Assembly (NCBI RefSeq): GCF_003234965.1
Contig: NZ_QKVK01000003.1
Span: 124,001-188,000, forward strand
Reading direction: 5' to 3'
Origin: Aestuariivirga litoralis
Lineage (GTDB): Bacteria; Pseudomonadota; Alphaproteobacteria; Rhizobiales; Aestuariivirgaceae
DNA: 64,000 nucleotides
Made by a program: the position numbers and the translations under genes. Under the pieces are notes generated by a model. The model saw only the letters and a program-made list of their open reading frames with translations, was not told the origin of the DNA and did not search any database. Each line of letters begins with the position of its first letter. The first letter of the stretch is position 1. Below are positions 44,382 through 54,991 of this stretch, one piece after another.

Positions 44382-45005
44382 CTAATTTCCGCCAGCCTTG
44401 CCCAGAAGTTGCTCAACGCTGGGCAGGATGCGGGCGACGATCACGTCGACCCCGGCCGGGTTGGGGTGCATGCCGTCGCCCTGGTTCAGCTTCGGGTCGG
44501 CCGCCACGCCATCGAGGAAGAAAGGATAGAGCAGCACGCCGTGCTTCGCGGCAAGCCGCCCATACATGCCATCGAACTGGGCCTGATATTCCGGCCCCAT
44601 GTTGGGCGGCGCCTTCATGCCGGCGAGCAGCACGGGAAGCTTCTTCCGGGAGAGCGCGGTGAGGAGCCCGTCCAGCGCCTGCTCGGCCTGGGCGACGGGC
44701 AGCCCGCGCAGCGCGTCGTTGGCGCCAAGCTCCACGATCACGGCATCGACGGGCTCGGACAACGCCCAGTCCAGCCGGGCCGCGCCGTCGGCGGCGGTGT
44801 CACCCGAGACGCCGGCATTGATCACCTTCACGTCATGCCCCTTGGCCTCCAAGGCAGCCTCCAGCCTGGCCGGAAAGGCCTCCGCCGGCCCCACGCCCAG
44901 CCCGGCCGTCAGGCTGTCGCCCAGCGCGAGGATGGTCTTGGGGGCGGCGGCAGCGCCGCTGGCCATGAGGACGACAAGTGCGAGGGCGGTGAAAAGTTTC
45001 AGCAT
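44382..45005 (-). CDS. TesA-like SGNH esterase/thioesterase
   Basis: Periplasmic esterase of 207 residues with a signal peptide (cleavage after SGAAA) and the SGNH blocks: GDSLTAG with the nucleophile Ser, NAGVSGDT, GANDALRG, and the final DGMHPNPAG with the catalytic Asp and His. It is the usual relative of E. coli TesA (arylesterase, acyl-CoA thioesterase I, lysophospholipase). As in E. coli, it stands divergent from a YbbA/YbbP-type ABC pair. An in-frame GTG at 45014 would add three residues. Confidence 0.92.
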   Translation of the reverse strand: MLKLFTALALVVLMASGAAAAPKTILALGDSLTAGLGVGPAEAFPARLEAALEAKGHDVKVINAGVSGDTAADGAARLDWALSEPVDAVIVELGANDALRGLPVAQAEQALDGLLTALSRKKLPVLLAGMKAPPNMGPEYQAQFDGMYGRLAAKHGVLLYPFFLDGVAADPKLNQGDGMHPNPAGVDVIVARILPSVEQLLGKAGGN

Positions 45006-45075
45006 GATGGTCACTTAAGCGCCATGGTTGTCCGGTTCAAGCATCCGGCCCTCGACTTCAGCCGTAACGGAAGCC

Positions 45076-45767
<692 letters not shown>

Positions 45768-45771
<4 letters not shown>

Positions 45772-48287
45772 ACCCGTCACTCTGGCTGCGTTTCGCGCTG
45801 CGCGACTTGCGCTCCGGCCTGCAGGGCTTCTGGATCTTCCTCACCTGCCTGGCACTCGGCACCGGCACCATCGCCATCATCGGCGCGCTCTCGGCATCGA
45901 TCGAGCGCGGCATCGACGAGCAGGGCCAGCCGCTGCTGGGGGGCGACCTTGAATTCTCGCTCATCCACCAGCAGGCGAGCCAGCCGCAACGCGATTACAT
46001 CGCGTCCAGGGGTGAGCTCAGCGAGGTCGCCACCGTGCGCGGCATGGCGCTGACCGCTGACAACACCGCACTCGTCGAGGTGAAGGCCGTCGACGGCAAC
46101 TACCCGCTCTATGGCCGGATGGAACTCGAGGGTGGCCTGCCGCTGGCCGACGCCATCGCCACGAAGGACGGCGTACCCGGGGCCGCGGCCGACCCGCTGC
46201 TGCTCGGCCGGCTCGGCATCAAGCTCGGCGACAGCGTGAAGCTCGGCAACACCCAGGTCCAGATCCGTGCCCTCATCAGGAACGAGCCGGATCGCCTCTC
46301 GGACACGCTGGTTTTGGGCCCGCGCCTGATGATCTCGCCCGAAACCCTTGCGGCCACCGGCATCGTGCAGCCCGGCAGCCTCGTCACCTATCGCTACCGC
46401 GTGAAGCTGGCCGAGAATTCGCTCACCGCCGCCAAGGCGGTGGAAAAGGAAGCCGAAGCGAAGTTCAAGGATGCCGGCTGGCGCATCCGCACCCGCAACA
46501 ATGCCGCCGCCGGGGCCGATGGTTTCGTCGAACGTCTCGGCTACTTCATGACGCTGGTCGGCCTCGCCTCGCTGATCGTGGGCGGGGCCGGAATCGCCAA
46601 TGCCGTGCAGGCCTTCGTCACCCGCAAGATGGGCTCGATCGCCACGCTCAAGTGCTTGGGCGCCTCCTCAGCCGACGTGATGGGCATCTACCTGACCGAG
46701 ATCATCCTGGTGGCACTCATCGCCATCGCGCTCGGGCTTGCGGCGGGCGCCATCGCGCCACCCGTCATCACCGCGCTCTTCGGCCAACTCATTCCCGTGC
46801 CGCTGTCGCAGCACTTCCAGGCCTGGCCCCTCGTCTTCGCCGGCCTCCTCGGCCTTCTCACCACGCTCGCCTTCGCGCTGTGGCCGCTGGCCCATGCGCG
46901 GCAGGTGGCGGCCTCGGCCCTGTTCCGCTCGCGCATCGTGCCGGTGCGCGGCTGGCCGGGGACGGGCCCCTTCCTCGTCATCCTGGCTGCGCTGGCGCTG
47001 ATGGCGGCTCTCACCTTCTATGCCTTCGAGAACGTCAAGGTGACGGCCTATTTCCTCGGCGGCCTCGTCGCCAGCTTCGTGGTGCTGCTCGGTCTCGCGC
47101 GCCTCATCATCACCGGTGCCGAGCGCCTGCCGCGCAGCCGCTCCGCCATCTGGCGCTATGCGGTCGGCAACATCTATCGCCCGGGCTCCGCCGCAGCCTC
47201 CGTCATCCTCGCGCTGGGCCTCGGCCTCACGCTCTTCGTGACGCTGGCGCTCACCGACCGCAGCATCTCGAAGGAACTGCTCTCCTCGATCCCGGAACGC
47301 GCGCCGGCCTTCTTCTTCCTCGACGTGCCCAATGGCGAGCTCGCAACCTTCAAGGACGGCCTGATGAAGGAGCAGGGCGTCACGCACGTCAACAACACGC
47401 CCATGCTGCGTGGCCGCGTCGCCGCCGTGAAGGGTGTTCCGGCGGAGAAGGTGAAGGCCTCTCCTGAATCCAACTGGGCGCTGCGCGGCGACCGTGGCAT
47501 CACCTATGCCGCCGAGCTTCCCGAAGGCTCGCGCCTCGTCGCGGGCGAATGGTGGCCGGCGGATTACAGCGGCCCGCCGCTCGTCTCGCTCGTCGACGAG
47601 ATTGCCAACGGCATCGGCGTGAAGATCGGCGACGAGATCACCGTCAACGTGCTGGGCCGCGACATAACAGCCAAGGTCGCCAACCTGCGCGCCGTCAACT
47701 GGCGCAGCCTCGGCATCAACTTCGTCATGGTCTTCACGCCCAGCACGCTGAAGGCCGCTCCCCACAACCACCTCGTCACGGTGGAGATGAAGGGCGGCGA
47801 CGAGGCGAAGCTGCTCAACGCCATGGCGCGCGCCTACCCCTCCGTCACCGCGGTCCGCGTCAAGGATGCGATCGACATGGTGAGCGGGCTTCTGGAGAAG
47901 ATGCTGGTGGCGATCCGCGGCGCCAACATTCTCACACTCCTCACCGGCATGCTGGTGCTGGCGGGCGCACTCGCCGCGGGCCTCTCCGAGCGCCTCTACG
48001 AAGCGGTGGTGCTGAAGACCTATGGCGCCTCGAAGCGCCAGCTCGTCGGCGCCTTCGTCATCGAATATGCCGGGCTCGGCCTTGCGGCGGCGGCCTTTGG
48101 ACTGGCCGTGGGCTCCGCTGCCTCATGGTTCCTGTCGCATTTCATCCTGGAAATTCCGTGGAGCTTCTCCGGCCCCACGGCGGTGCTGACGGCTCTTCTC
48201 GCCATGGCCGTCACCGTCGCGGGCGGGCTTGCCGTCACCTGGCGTGCACTTTCGGCCAAGCCGGGGCCCTTGCTCAGAAACGAGTAG
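45768..48287 (+). CDS. FtsX-type ABC transporter permease, YbbP family
   Basis: Large inner-membrane protein of 839 residues with the doubled layout of YbbP: an N-terminal helix, a periplasmic domain (about 45-255), three helices with the FtsX core near 265-380, two more helices, a second periplasmic domain, and a final FtsX core near 715-835. It forms a mechanotransmission-type ABC system with the upstream ATPase rather than a classical importer. The first segments WLRFALRDLRSGLQGFW and KTYGASKRQL are typical of the family. Confidence 0.92.
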
Positions 48288-48319
48288 AATTCGTCACCGA
48301 CACGCGTTAGGCAGGCTCC

Positions 48320-48907
48320 ATGGTCGTTCTCAATCGCATCTACACCCGCACCGGCGATGCCGGCGAAACCGCACTCGGCACCGGCGAGCGCGTGTCCAAG
48401 GCGCACTGGCGCATCCAGGCCTATGGCACGGTGGACGAAACCAACGCCACGCTCGGCGTGGTCAGGCTTCACACCAGTTCGGCCGAGATGCAGAAGCTCG
48501 ACCAGATGCTGGCGCGCATCCAGAACGAACTCTTCGACTTGGGCGCCGATCTCTGCGTGCCCGACACGGGCAAGGACCTCGGCTACGAGCCGCTGCGCAT
48601 CCTGCCGAAGCAGTATGAGCGCATCGAGAAGGAGATCGACGAGCTCAACGCCGAACTCTCGCCGCTGCGCTCCTTCGTGCTGCCGGGCGGCCACCCCGCT
48701 GCGGCCTATCTCCACATCTCGCGCACCATCTGCCGCCGCGCCGAGCGGCTCATCGTCGAGCTCGCCTCGCATGAGGGCGAGCATGTGAGCGAGGGGGCGG
48801 TCGCCTATGTGAACCGGCTTTCGGACTTCTTCTTCGTCGCCAGCCGCTGGGCCAATGCGAAGTCGGGTGCCGGTGACGTGCTGTGGGTGCCGGGAAAGAC
48901 ACGCTGA
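48320..48907 (+). CDS. Cob(I)yrinic acid a,c-diamide adenosyltransferase (PduO type)
   Basis: Makes adenosylcobalamin from cobalamin and ATP. The 195-residue helical protein has the PduO/MMAB nucleotide loop YTRTGDAGETALGTG, then YGTVDETNATLG and the late SRTICRRAERL with the ATP-binding arginines. Adenosylcobalamin is the cofactor of the mutases of the ethylmalonyl-CoA pathway, which fits the mch gene in this window. It starts 32 bases after the YbbP-type gene but is probably expressed with the following rhomboid gene. Confidence 0.93.
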   Translation: MVVLNRIYTRTGDAGETALGTGERVSKAHWRIQAYGTVDETNATLGVVRLHTSSAEMQKLDQMLARIQNELFDLGADLCVPDTGKDLGYEPLRILPKQYERIEKEIDELNAELSPLRSFVLPGGHPAAAYLHISRTICRRAERLIVELASHEGEHVSEGAVAYVNRLSDFFFVASRWANAKSGAGDVLWVPGKTR

Positions 48908-48917
48908 GGCGCGGCGG

Positions 48918-49634
48918 ATGTTCGTTCCCCTTCACGATTCAACCCCGCTGAAGGTCATCCGCTTCCAGGCCGTCACCATCACCATCATCGCGCTCAACGT
49001 GGTGATGTATCTCACCACCGGCGCCTGCAATTCCGACGCCGTGCTGCAGACCATCGCCACCGGCTGGGGCGTGGTGCCGGGCGAACTCACCCACAGCAGC
49101 TCAATTGCCGTGCCCTACCACCCGGTGCCGGAGCCCTTCACCCTCATCAGCTACATGTTCCTCCATGCCGGGTGGTGGCACCTGATCTCCAACATGCTGT
49201 TCCTCTGGGTCTTCGCGGACAACATCGAGGATGCCTATGGCCACGCCGCCTTCGCCTTCCTCTATCTGATGTCCGGCGTGGTGGCCGCCCTGCTCTACGT
49301 GCTGCTGGCGCCCACCTCGGACATTCCGCTGGTGGGGGCCTCGGGAGCGGTGTCGGGCATCCTCGGCGCCTATGTGGTGCTGTTCCCCAGGGCCCGGGTG
49401 TGGATCCTGCTGTTCCTGCGCATTCCGCTGCGCATCGGTGCGTTCTGGGTGCTGGGGGGCTGGTTCCTGCTGCAGGTCTTCTCATGGTGGATGGACAGCG
49501 CCAACCCGGAGGCCGGCGTGGCCTGGGCGGCGCATGTCGGCGGCTTCATCGCCGGGGCCGGGCTCACCTTTGCCATCCGCCGCCGCCTCTGGCTGCGGCT
49601 GGAGCCGGAAAGCGCCACTTTACCCGAAAGATAG
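48918..49634 (+). CDS. Rhomboid-family intramembrane serine protease
   Basis: Polytopic protease of 238 residues with six or more hydrophobic helices. The catalytic serine lies in VGASGAVSGIL, the histidine in WAAHVGGFIAG, and the oxyanion residues in WWHLISNMLFLW. The N-terminus MFVPLHDSTPLK is common to alphaproteobacterial rhomboids next to cob adenosyltransferase. The substrate is unknown. The start at 48918 follows the adenosyltransferase stop by 10 bases. Confidence 0.92.
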   Translation: MFVPLHDSTPLKVIRFQAVTITIIALNVVMYLTTGACNSDAVLQTIATGWGVVPGELTHSSSIAVPYHPVPEPFTLISYMFLHAGWWHLISNMLFLWVFADNIEDAYGHAAFAFLYLMSGVVAALLYVLLAPTSDIPLVGASGAVSGILGAYVVLFPRARVWILLFLRIPLRIGAFWVLGGWFLLQVFSWWMDSANPEAGVAWAAHVGGFIAGAGLTFAIRRRLWLRLEPESATLPER

Positions 49635-49735
49635 GTCGCATTCGGCAGCCAAGCGGCGTTGCTGGAATTGACTTGAGGGTTTCCCCTCACTAGGGTCCGG
49701 CCACTTTTTCAAAGACCGCCATATCGAGGAACAGA

Positions 49736-50482
49736 ATGAAAGTCCTGGTCGCTGTGAAGCGGGTCGTTGACTACAACGTCAAGATCCGTGTGAAGGCCGA
49801 CGGTTCGGGTGTCGAACTGGCCAACGTGAAGATGTCGATGAACCCCTTCGACGAAATCGGCGTCGAGGAGGCGGTCCGCCTCAAGGAATCCGGCAAGGCG
49901 ACGGAAGTCGTGGCCGTCTCCATCGGACCCGCCCAGGCGCAGGAAACGCTGCGCACCGCGCTCGCCATGGGTGCTGACCGGGCGATCCTCGTCAAGACCG
50001 ACGACCTGGTGGAGCCGCTGGCGGTTGCCAAGATCCTCAAGGGCATCGTCCAGGCCGAGGGCCCGGAGATCGTCATCCTCGGCAAGCAGGCGATCGACGA
50101 CGACTGCAACCAGACGGGCCAGATGCTCGCCGCCCTGCTGGGCTGGCCGCAGGCCACCTTCACCTCGAAGCTCGAGCCTGGTGCGGGCGAGGCGCAGATC
50201 ACGCGTGAGATCGACGGCGGGTTGCAGATGCTGAAGGTGAAGCTGCCGGCGGTGGTCACCACCGACCTCCGCCTCAACCAGCCGCGCTATGCCTCGCTCC
50301 CCAACATCATGAAAGCCAAGAAGAAGCCGCTCGACGAGAAGACGCCCGCCGATTACGGCGTCGACACCGCGGCGCGCCTCAAGGTCGTGAAGACCGAGGA
50401 GCCGCCGAAGCGCCAGGCCGGCATCAAGGTGGGCTCGCCCGCCGAACTCGTCGCCAAACTCAAGGAAGCGGGAGCAATCTGA
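49736..50482 (+). CDS. etfB: Electron transfer flavoprotein beta subunit
   Basis: Small subunit of the housekeeping ETF that takes electrons from acyl-CoA and amine dehydrogenases and passes them to ETF-ubiquinone oxidoreductase. The 248-residue protein opens [19 protein letters not shown] and has [15 protein letters not shown], the AMP-binding loop of this family. It overlaps etfA by one base (TGATG). The order etfB-etfA-hbd is standard in Hyphomicrobiales. Confidence 0.95.
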   Translation: MKVLVAVKRVVDYNVKIRVKADGSGVELANVKMSMNPFDEIGVEEAVRLKESGKATEVVAVSIGPAQAQETLRTALAMGADRAILVKTDDLVEPLAVAKILKGIVQAEGPEIVILGKQAIDDDCNQTGQMLAALLGWPQATFTSKLEPGAGEAQITREIDGGLQMLKVKLPAVVTTDLRLNQPRYASLPNIMKAKKKPLDEKTPADYGVDTAARLKVVKTEEPPKRQAGIKVGSPAELVAKLKEAGAI

Positions 50483-51423
50483 TGGCTGTCCTCCTCATCG
50501 CCGAACACGACAACAACGGCCTCAAGGACGCGACCCACAAGGCGCTGACGGCCGCTGCCCAGATGGGCGGCGACGTCCACGTGCTGGTCGCCGGCAACAA
50601 TGCGGGCGGCGCTGCGGCGCAGGCCGCGAAGCTCGATGGCGTGAAGAAGGTCCTTCACGTCGACTCGGGCACGCTCGAGCGTCCCCTGGCCGAGCCGATG
50701 GCCGCGCTGATCGTCTCGCTCGCACCGGCCTATGACCACATCGTCTCGCCCGCCACCGGCAACGGCAAGAACTTCATGCCGCGCGTCGCAGCGCTCCTCG
50801 ACGTGATGCAGGTCTCCGACATCTCGGAAGTGAAGTCGGCCGACACCTTCGTGCGCCTGATCTATGCCGGCAACGCGGTGCAGACCGTGCAGTCGACCGA
50901 TGGCAAGAAGGTCATCACCGTGCGCACCGCCTCCTTCCCGGCAGCGGGCGAGGGCGGTTCGGCCGAAGTCGTCAAGATGGACGCCGCCACCGATCCGGGC
51001 CTCTCCTCCTACCAGGGCGAGAACCTGTCGAAGTCGGACCGTCCCGAACTCACCTCGGCCAAGATCGTCGTCTCCGGCGGCCGCGGCATGCAGAACGGCG
51101 ACAACTTCAAGCTGCTCGACTCGGTGGCCTCCAAGCTCAACGCCGCCGTCGGCGCCTCGCGCGCCGCGGTCGACGCGGGCTATGTGCCGAACGACTACCA
51201 GGTCGGCCAGACCGGCAAGGTGGTCGCCCCCGACCTCTACATCGCGGTCGGCATCTCCGGCGCCATCCAGCATCTCGCCGGCATGAAGGACTCGAAGATC
51301 ATCGTCGCCATCAACAAGGATGAAGAGGCGCCGATCTTCCAGGTGGCGGATTACGGCCTCGTCGCCGATCTCTTCACCGCCGTGCCGGAACTCGATGCGG
51401 AACTCGCCAAGTTCGGCAAGTGA
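50482..51423 (+). CDS. etfA: Electron transfer flavoprotein alpha subunit
   Basis: FAD-carrying subunit of ETF, 313 residues. The C-terminal FAD domain is plain: [36 protein letters not shown] (in parts) and [15 protein letters not shown], ending with [19 protein letters not shown]. It is translated with etfB and ends in a clear terminator before hbd. FAD oxidases and dehydrogenases in this region could be electron donors. Confidence 0.95.
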   Translation: MAVLLIAEHDNNGLKDATHKALTAAAQMGGDVHVLVAGNNAGGAAAQAAKLDGVKKVLHVDSGTLERPLAEPMAALIVSLAPAYDHIVSPATGNGKNFMPRVAALLDVMQVSDISEVKSADTFVRLIYAGNAVQTVQSTDGKKVITVRTASFPAAGEGGSAEVVKMDAATDPGLSSYQGENLSKSDRPELTSAKIVVSGGRGMQNGDNFKLLDSVASKLNAAVGASRAAVDAGYVPNDYQVGQTGKVVAPDLYIAVGISGAIQHLAGMKDSKIIVAINKDEEAPIFQVADYGLVADLFTAVPELDAELAKFGK

Positions 51424-51447
51424 TCGGTTCACATCAAGCGTGTTGAG

Positions 51448-51470
51448 GGGCGGCTCCGGCCGCCCTTTTT
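51448..51470 (+). terminator. Rho-independent terminator of etfBA
   Basis: Perfect 7-bp stem GGGCGGC/GCCGCCC with loop TCCG, followed by T5. It lies 25 bases after the etfA stop, so hbd must have its own promoter in the 183 bases that follow; I could not pick that promoter with confidence. Confidence 0.88.
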
Positions 51471-51653
51471 CGTTGCACCGCGGGCAGGCCATCACTCAGG
51501 CGCTGATGCGAAGCCATCAATGGGGCGATCATTCATGCAAACGTCGCAAATCCCCAATCTAAAGTGCTATTGCTGCGACTGCGAAACGCTCTTGCCCTGC
51601 AAATAGGCGCGATATAGGCTCCGGCAGCATTCGAATTCAGGCACATTGTTATC

Positions 51654-52529
51654 ATGCAGATCAAGAAAGTAGGCGTCATCGGCGCCGGTCAGATGGGCAA
51701 TGGCATCGCGCATGTCTGCGCCCTCGCCGGTTATGACGTCGGCCTCTACGACGTGAGCAAGGAACGCATCGAGGCGGGCCTCGCCACCATCAACGGCAAC
51801 CTTGCCCGCCGCGTGCGCTCCGGCAAGCTGTCGGAGGCCGAGCGCGACGCCACCCTGTCGCGCATCAAGGCGGTGCCCGCCTATGAAGGCTTCGGCGACT
51901 ACGACCTCGTCATCGAGAGCGCGGTTGAGGACGAGCAGGTCAAGCGCAAGATCTACCAGGCGCTCTGCCCGCACCTGAAGCCCGAATGCCTGGTCGGCTC
52001 CAACACCTCCTCGATCTCGATCACCCGCCTCGCGGCGGCCACCGACCGGCCCGAGAAGTTCATGGGCATCCACTTCATGAACCCCGTGCCGGTGATGGAG
52101 CTCGTGGAATTGATCCGCGGCATCGCGACGGACGAGGCGACCTTCTCGGTCGCCAAGGAATTCGCCTCCTCGCTGAAGAAGACCATCGCCGTCTCGGAAG
52201 ACTTCCCGGCCTTCATCGTCAACCGCATCCTGCTGCCGATGATCAACGAGGCGATCTACACGCTCTATGAAGGCGTGGGCGGCGTGGAAGCCATCGACAC
52301 CGCCATGAAGCTCGGCGCGCGCCACCCCATGGGCCCGCTCGAACTCGCCGACTTCATCGGCCTCGACACCTGCCTCTCCGTGATGCAGGTGCTGCACGAC
52401 GGCCTCGCCGACTCGAAGTACCGCCCCTGTCCGCTCCTCGTGAAATATGTCGAGGCCGGCTGGCTCGGCCGCAAGACCAACCGCGGCTTCTACGACTACC
52501 GTGGCGAGACCCCGATCCCGACGCGCTGA
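51654..52529 (+). CDS. 3-hydroxybutyryl-CoA dehydrogenase
   Basis: NAD(P)-dependent enzyme of butanoate, polyhydroxybutyrate and fatty acid metabolism, 291 residues. The Rossmann motif is VGVIGAGQMGNGIAHVCA, the catalytic histidine lies in GIHFMNPVPVM, the glutamate follows in MELVELI, and the C-terminal domain has FIVNRILLPMINEAI and ARHPMGPLELADFIGLD. No good ribosome site precedes the ATG. The family A palindrome after it carries a T-run and probably ends transcription. Confidence 0.95.
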   Translation: MQIKKVGVIGAGQMGNGIAHVCALAGYDVGLYDVSKERIEAGLATINGNLARRVRSGKLSEAERDATLSRIKAVPAYEGFGDYDLVIESAVEDEQVKRKIYQALCPHLKPECLVGSNTSSISITRLAAATDRPEKFMGIHFMNPVPVMELVELIRGIATDEATFSVAKEFASSLKKTIAVSEDFPAFIVNRILLPMINEAIYTLYEGVGGVEAIDTAMKLGARHPMGPLELADFIGLDTCLSVMQVLHDGLADSKYRPCPLLVKYVEAGWLGRKTNRGFYDYRGETPIPTR

Positions 52530-52557
52530 GCCACGGACCAGGACCCCTCCCATTGTT

Positions 52558-52638
52558 TCATCTCCCCCGGGCTTGACCCGGGGGTCCTTTTTTCGCCGTC
52601 CGAAAAGGATGCGCGGATCAAGTCCGCGCAAGATGAAG
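52558..52638. repeat. Intergenic palindromic element, family A, copy 4
   Basis: First hairpin CCCCCGGG-CTTGA-CCCGGGGG (52564-52584) followed by TCCTTTTTT, second hairpin TGCGCGGA-TCAAG-TCCGCGCA (52610-52630). The first stem with its T-run is a strong terminator candidate for hbd. The remaining bases to 52812, before the converging tlpA stop, show nothing recognisable. Confidence 0.88.
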
Positions 52639-52812
52639 GATAGGGAGATCGCGTCCACGCTGGATCCTGCCCCTCGCCGGAAAGACGGCCCTCGGGTGGA
52701 TAACGGCCTTTTGCTGCGCTTTGTAACGATTGCTTTTCGGCCAAACGGGCCGGGCCGCTAGCCCCCTACCTGTTACTTTGAAACGCCGTCCTGGGCCTCC
52801 CCAGCGGCCTGC

Positions 52813-53457
52813 CTATTTCTGCGCCAGTGCCGCCTTGATGAGCGCCTGCGCCTCCGGGCTCGCCCAGTCGGCGGGGCCAAGGATGCGGCCCAACTCGCGG
52901 CCCTCGCGGTCGATCAGCAGGGTGGCCGGAAGGCCAGCGGACTTGAGGTCGTTGACGATCTTCGTCGACGGTTCGATGTAGAGCTTGAGATTGTCGACGC
53001 CGGTTTCCTTGAGGAAGGCCGCCGAGGCCTCCGCCCCCTTGCGGTCGACGCTGATGGCCACGACCTCGAACTGGCCCGAGCCCAGTTCCTTTTCGAGCTT
53101 CGCGAGGTCGGGCATTTCCTTGCGGCACGGTGCGCACCAGGTCGCCCACAGGTTCAGCAGCACCACGCGGCCCTTCCAGTCGCCGAGCGTCAGCGGCTTG
53201 CCGGACCCGTCCTGGAATGCGAGGTCGGGCAGCGGCTTCGGCTCGGGGTGGATCAGGAAGGCCGCCAGCGTGCCCTGCGACAGGTCCTTCGCCAGACCGG
53301 CCGCCGGTGCGGCCGTTTCGGCGGCGGCGGGCGTTTCCGCAGGTCCGGCCTTGCGCCCTGTGGCCTCATACAGATAATAGCCCGTAATCGCTGCGAGAAT
53401 GAGGACGCCGGCGGCAATCTGCGCCAGGGGGCTGGTTTTCTTCTTTTCGGTGCTCAT
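52813..53457 (-). CDS. tlpA: Membrane-anchored thioredoxin-like protein TlpA
   Basis: Periplasmic disulfide reductase of 214 residues, anchored by an N-terminal membrane segment (about 12-32) with an Ala/Pro linker. The active site is [12 protein letters not shown], and [11 protein letters not shown] contains the cis-proline typical of the fold. TlpA reduces cytochrome oxidase assembly factors in Bradyrhizobium. It stands divergent from argH, only 35 bases apart, as in other Hyphomicrobiales. Confidence 0.94.
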   Translation of the reverse strand: MSTEKKKTSPLAQIAAGVLILAAITGYYLYEATGRKAGPAETPAAAETAAPAAGLAKDLSQGTLAAFLIHPEPKPLPDLAFQDGSGKPLTLGDWKGRVVLLNLWATWCAPCRKEMPDLAKLEKELGSGQFEVVAISVDRKGAEASAAFLKETGVDNLKLYIEPSTKIVNDLKSAGLPATLLIDREGRELGRILGPADWASPEAQALIKAALAQK

Positions 53458-53492
53458 GCGCAGGCTGTCTCGGACGGAATGAAGGATTTTCG

Positions 53493-54875
53493 ATGACCAA
53501 CAAGATGTGGGGCGGGCGTTTCCAGTCGGGGCCGGACGCGATCATGGAAGAGATCAACGCCTCGATCGGGTTCGACAAGCGCCTGTTCCGCCAGGACATC
53601 GCAGGCTCGAAGGCGCATGCCGCGATGCTGGCCAAGCAGGGAATCATCTCGAAAGCCGATGCCGCGGAAATTAGAAAGGGCCTCGATCAGGTGCAAGCCG
53701 AGATCGAGGCAGGGAAATTCACGTTTTCGCGGGCGCTGGAAGACATCCATCTCAACGTCGAATCCCGCCTGAAGGAGCTGATCGGCCCCGCCGCCGGCAG
53801 GCTGCACACGGCGCGGTCGCGCAATGACCAGGTGGCGCTCGATTTCCGCCTCTATGTCCGCGACACGGTCGACCACCTCGACCAGCAGCTGAAGGAGCTG
53901 CAGCTGGCCCTCGCGACCAGGGCGGAGCAGCACGCGGCGACCGTCATGCCGGGCTTCACCCATTTGCAGGTCGCCCAGCCCGTGACCTTCGGCCACCACA
54001 TGCTGGCCTATGTCGAGATGCTGGCGCGCGACCGTTCGCGCCTCGCCGATGCGAGAAAGCGCATGAACGAGAATCCGCTGGGCGCGGCGGCCCTTGCCGG
54101 AACGAGCTTCCCCATCGACCGCCACATGACGGCGGCGGCGCTGGGCTTCGACCGCCCGACGCGCAACTCGCTCGACACCACGGCGGACCGCGACTTCGTG
54201 CTCGAGACGCTGTCGGCCTGCGCGATCTGCTCCATGCACCTCTCGCGGCTGGCGGAGGAGATCGTCATCTGGTCGACGAGCCAGTTCCGCTTCGTGAAGC
54301 TTTCCGACAAGTTCACCACCGGTTCCTCCATCATGCCGCAGAAGCGCAACCCGGATGCGGCCGAGCTGGTGCGGGCGAAGCCGGGCCGCATCATCGGTGC
54401 GCTCCTGTCGCTGCTGACCGTGATGAAGGGCCTGCCGCTCACCTATTCGAAGGACATGCAGGAGGACAAGGAGCCGGCCTTCGACGCCTTCGACAACATG
54501 TCGCTGGCGATTGCCGCCACCACCGGCATGGTGAAGGACATGGTGCCGAACAAGGACGAGATGCGCAGGGCCGCGGCCTCCGGCTTCTCGACTGCGACCG
54601 ACCTCGCCGACTGGCTCGTCCGTACACTGAAGATGCCGTTCCGCGATGCGCACCACGTGACGGGAAGCCTCGTCGCGCTGGCCGAACAACACGGCTGCGA
54701 CCTGCCCGAGCTGCCGCTTGCCGTGATGCAGTCGGTCGAGAAACGCATCACCAAGGATGTCTACAAGGTGCTGACCGTCGAGAACTCCGTCGCCTCCCGC
54801 ACAAGCTTCGGCGGCACGTCGCCCAGGAACGTGGCGCGCGAGGCGAAGCGCTGGCTCAAGCTGCTGAAAGGATAG
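53493..54875 (+). CDS. argH: Argininosuccinate lyase
   Basis: Last enzyme of arginine synthesis: splits argininosuccinate to arginine and fumarate. The 460-residue protein has the fumarase-superfamily signature [16 protein letters not shown] with the catalytic Ser, [13 protein letters not shown] and [12 protein letters not shown]. The start [10 protein letters not shown] is standard. It leads the run argH-lptM-lysA. Confidence 0.97.
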   Translation: MTNKMWGGRFQSGPDAIMEEINASIGFDKRLFRQDIAGSKAHAAMLAKQGIISKADAAEIRKGLDQVQAEIEAGKFTFSRALEDIHLNVESRLKELIGPAAGRLHTARSRNDQVALDFRLYVRDTVDHLDQQLKELQLALATRAEQHAATVMPGFTHLQVAQPVTFGHHMLAYVEMLARDRSRLADARKRMNENPLGAAALAGTSFPIDRHMTAAALGFDRPTRNSLDTTADRDFVLETLSACAICSMHLSRLAEEIVIWSTSQFRFVKLSDKFTTGSSIMPQKRNPDAAELVRAKPGRIIGALLSLLTVMKGLPLTYSKDMQEDKEPAFDAFDNMSLAIAATTGMVKDMVPNKDEMRRAAASGFSTATDLADWLVRTLKMPFRDAHHVTGSLVALAEQHGCDLPELPLAVMQSVEKRITKDVYKVLTVENSVASRTSFGGTSPRNVAREAKRWLKLLKG

Positions 54876-54882
54876 GCCCGAG

Positions 54883-54990
54883 ATGAAAGCCATTCTCCTG
54901 ATTGTCGCGGTGTCGCTCACCCTTGCCGCCTGCGGCATCAAGGGCGATCCGCTGCCGCCCAAGACCCCCGAGCCCCAGCAGGCCCAGTAA
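54883..54990 (+). CDS. lptM: LPS-assembly lipoprotein LptM (YifL family)
   Basis: Tiny lipoprotein of 35 residues, below usual gene-finding limits. It has a hydrophobic signal, the lipobox LAACG (lipidated Cys17), and then GIKGDPLPPKTPEPQ, the short proline-rich tail of YifL/LptM. In E. coli LptM binds LptD and helps its disulfide assembly. The ATG is seven bases after the argH stop, within a purine-rich stretch, and the stop is followed after one base by the lysA start. The argH-lptM-lysA order is conserved in this group. Confidence 0.9.
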   Translation: MKAILLIVAVSLTLAACGIKGDPLPPKTPEPQQAQ

Positions 54991-54991
54991 G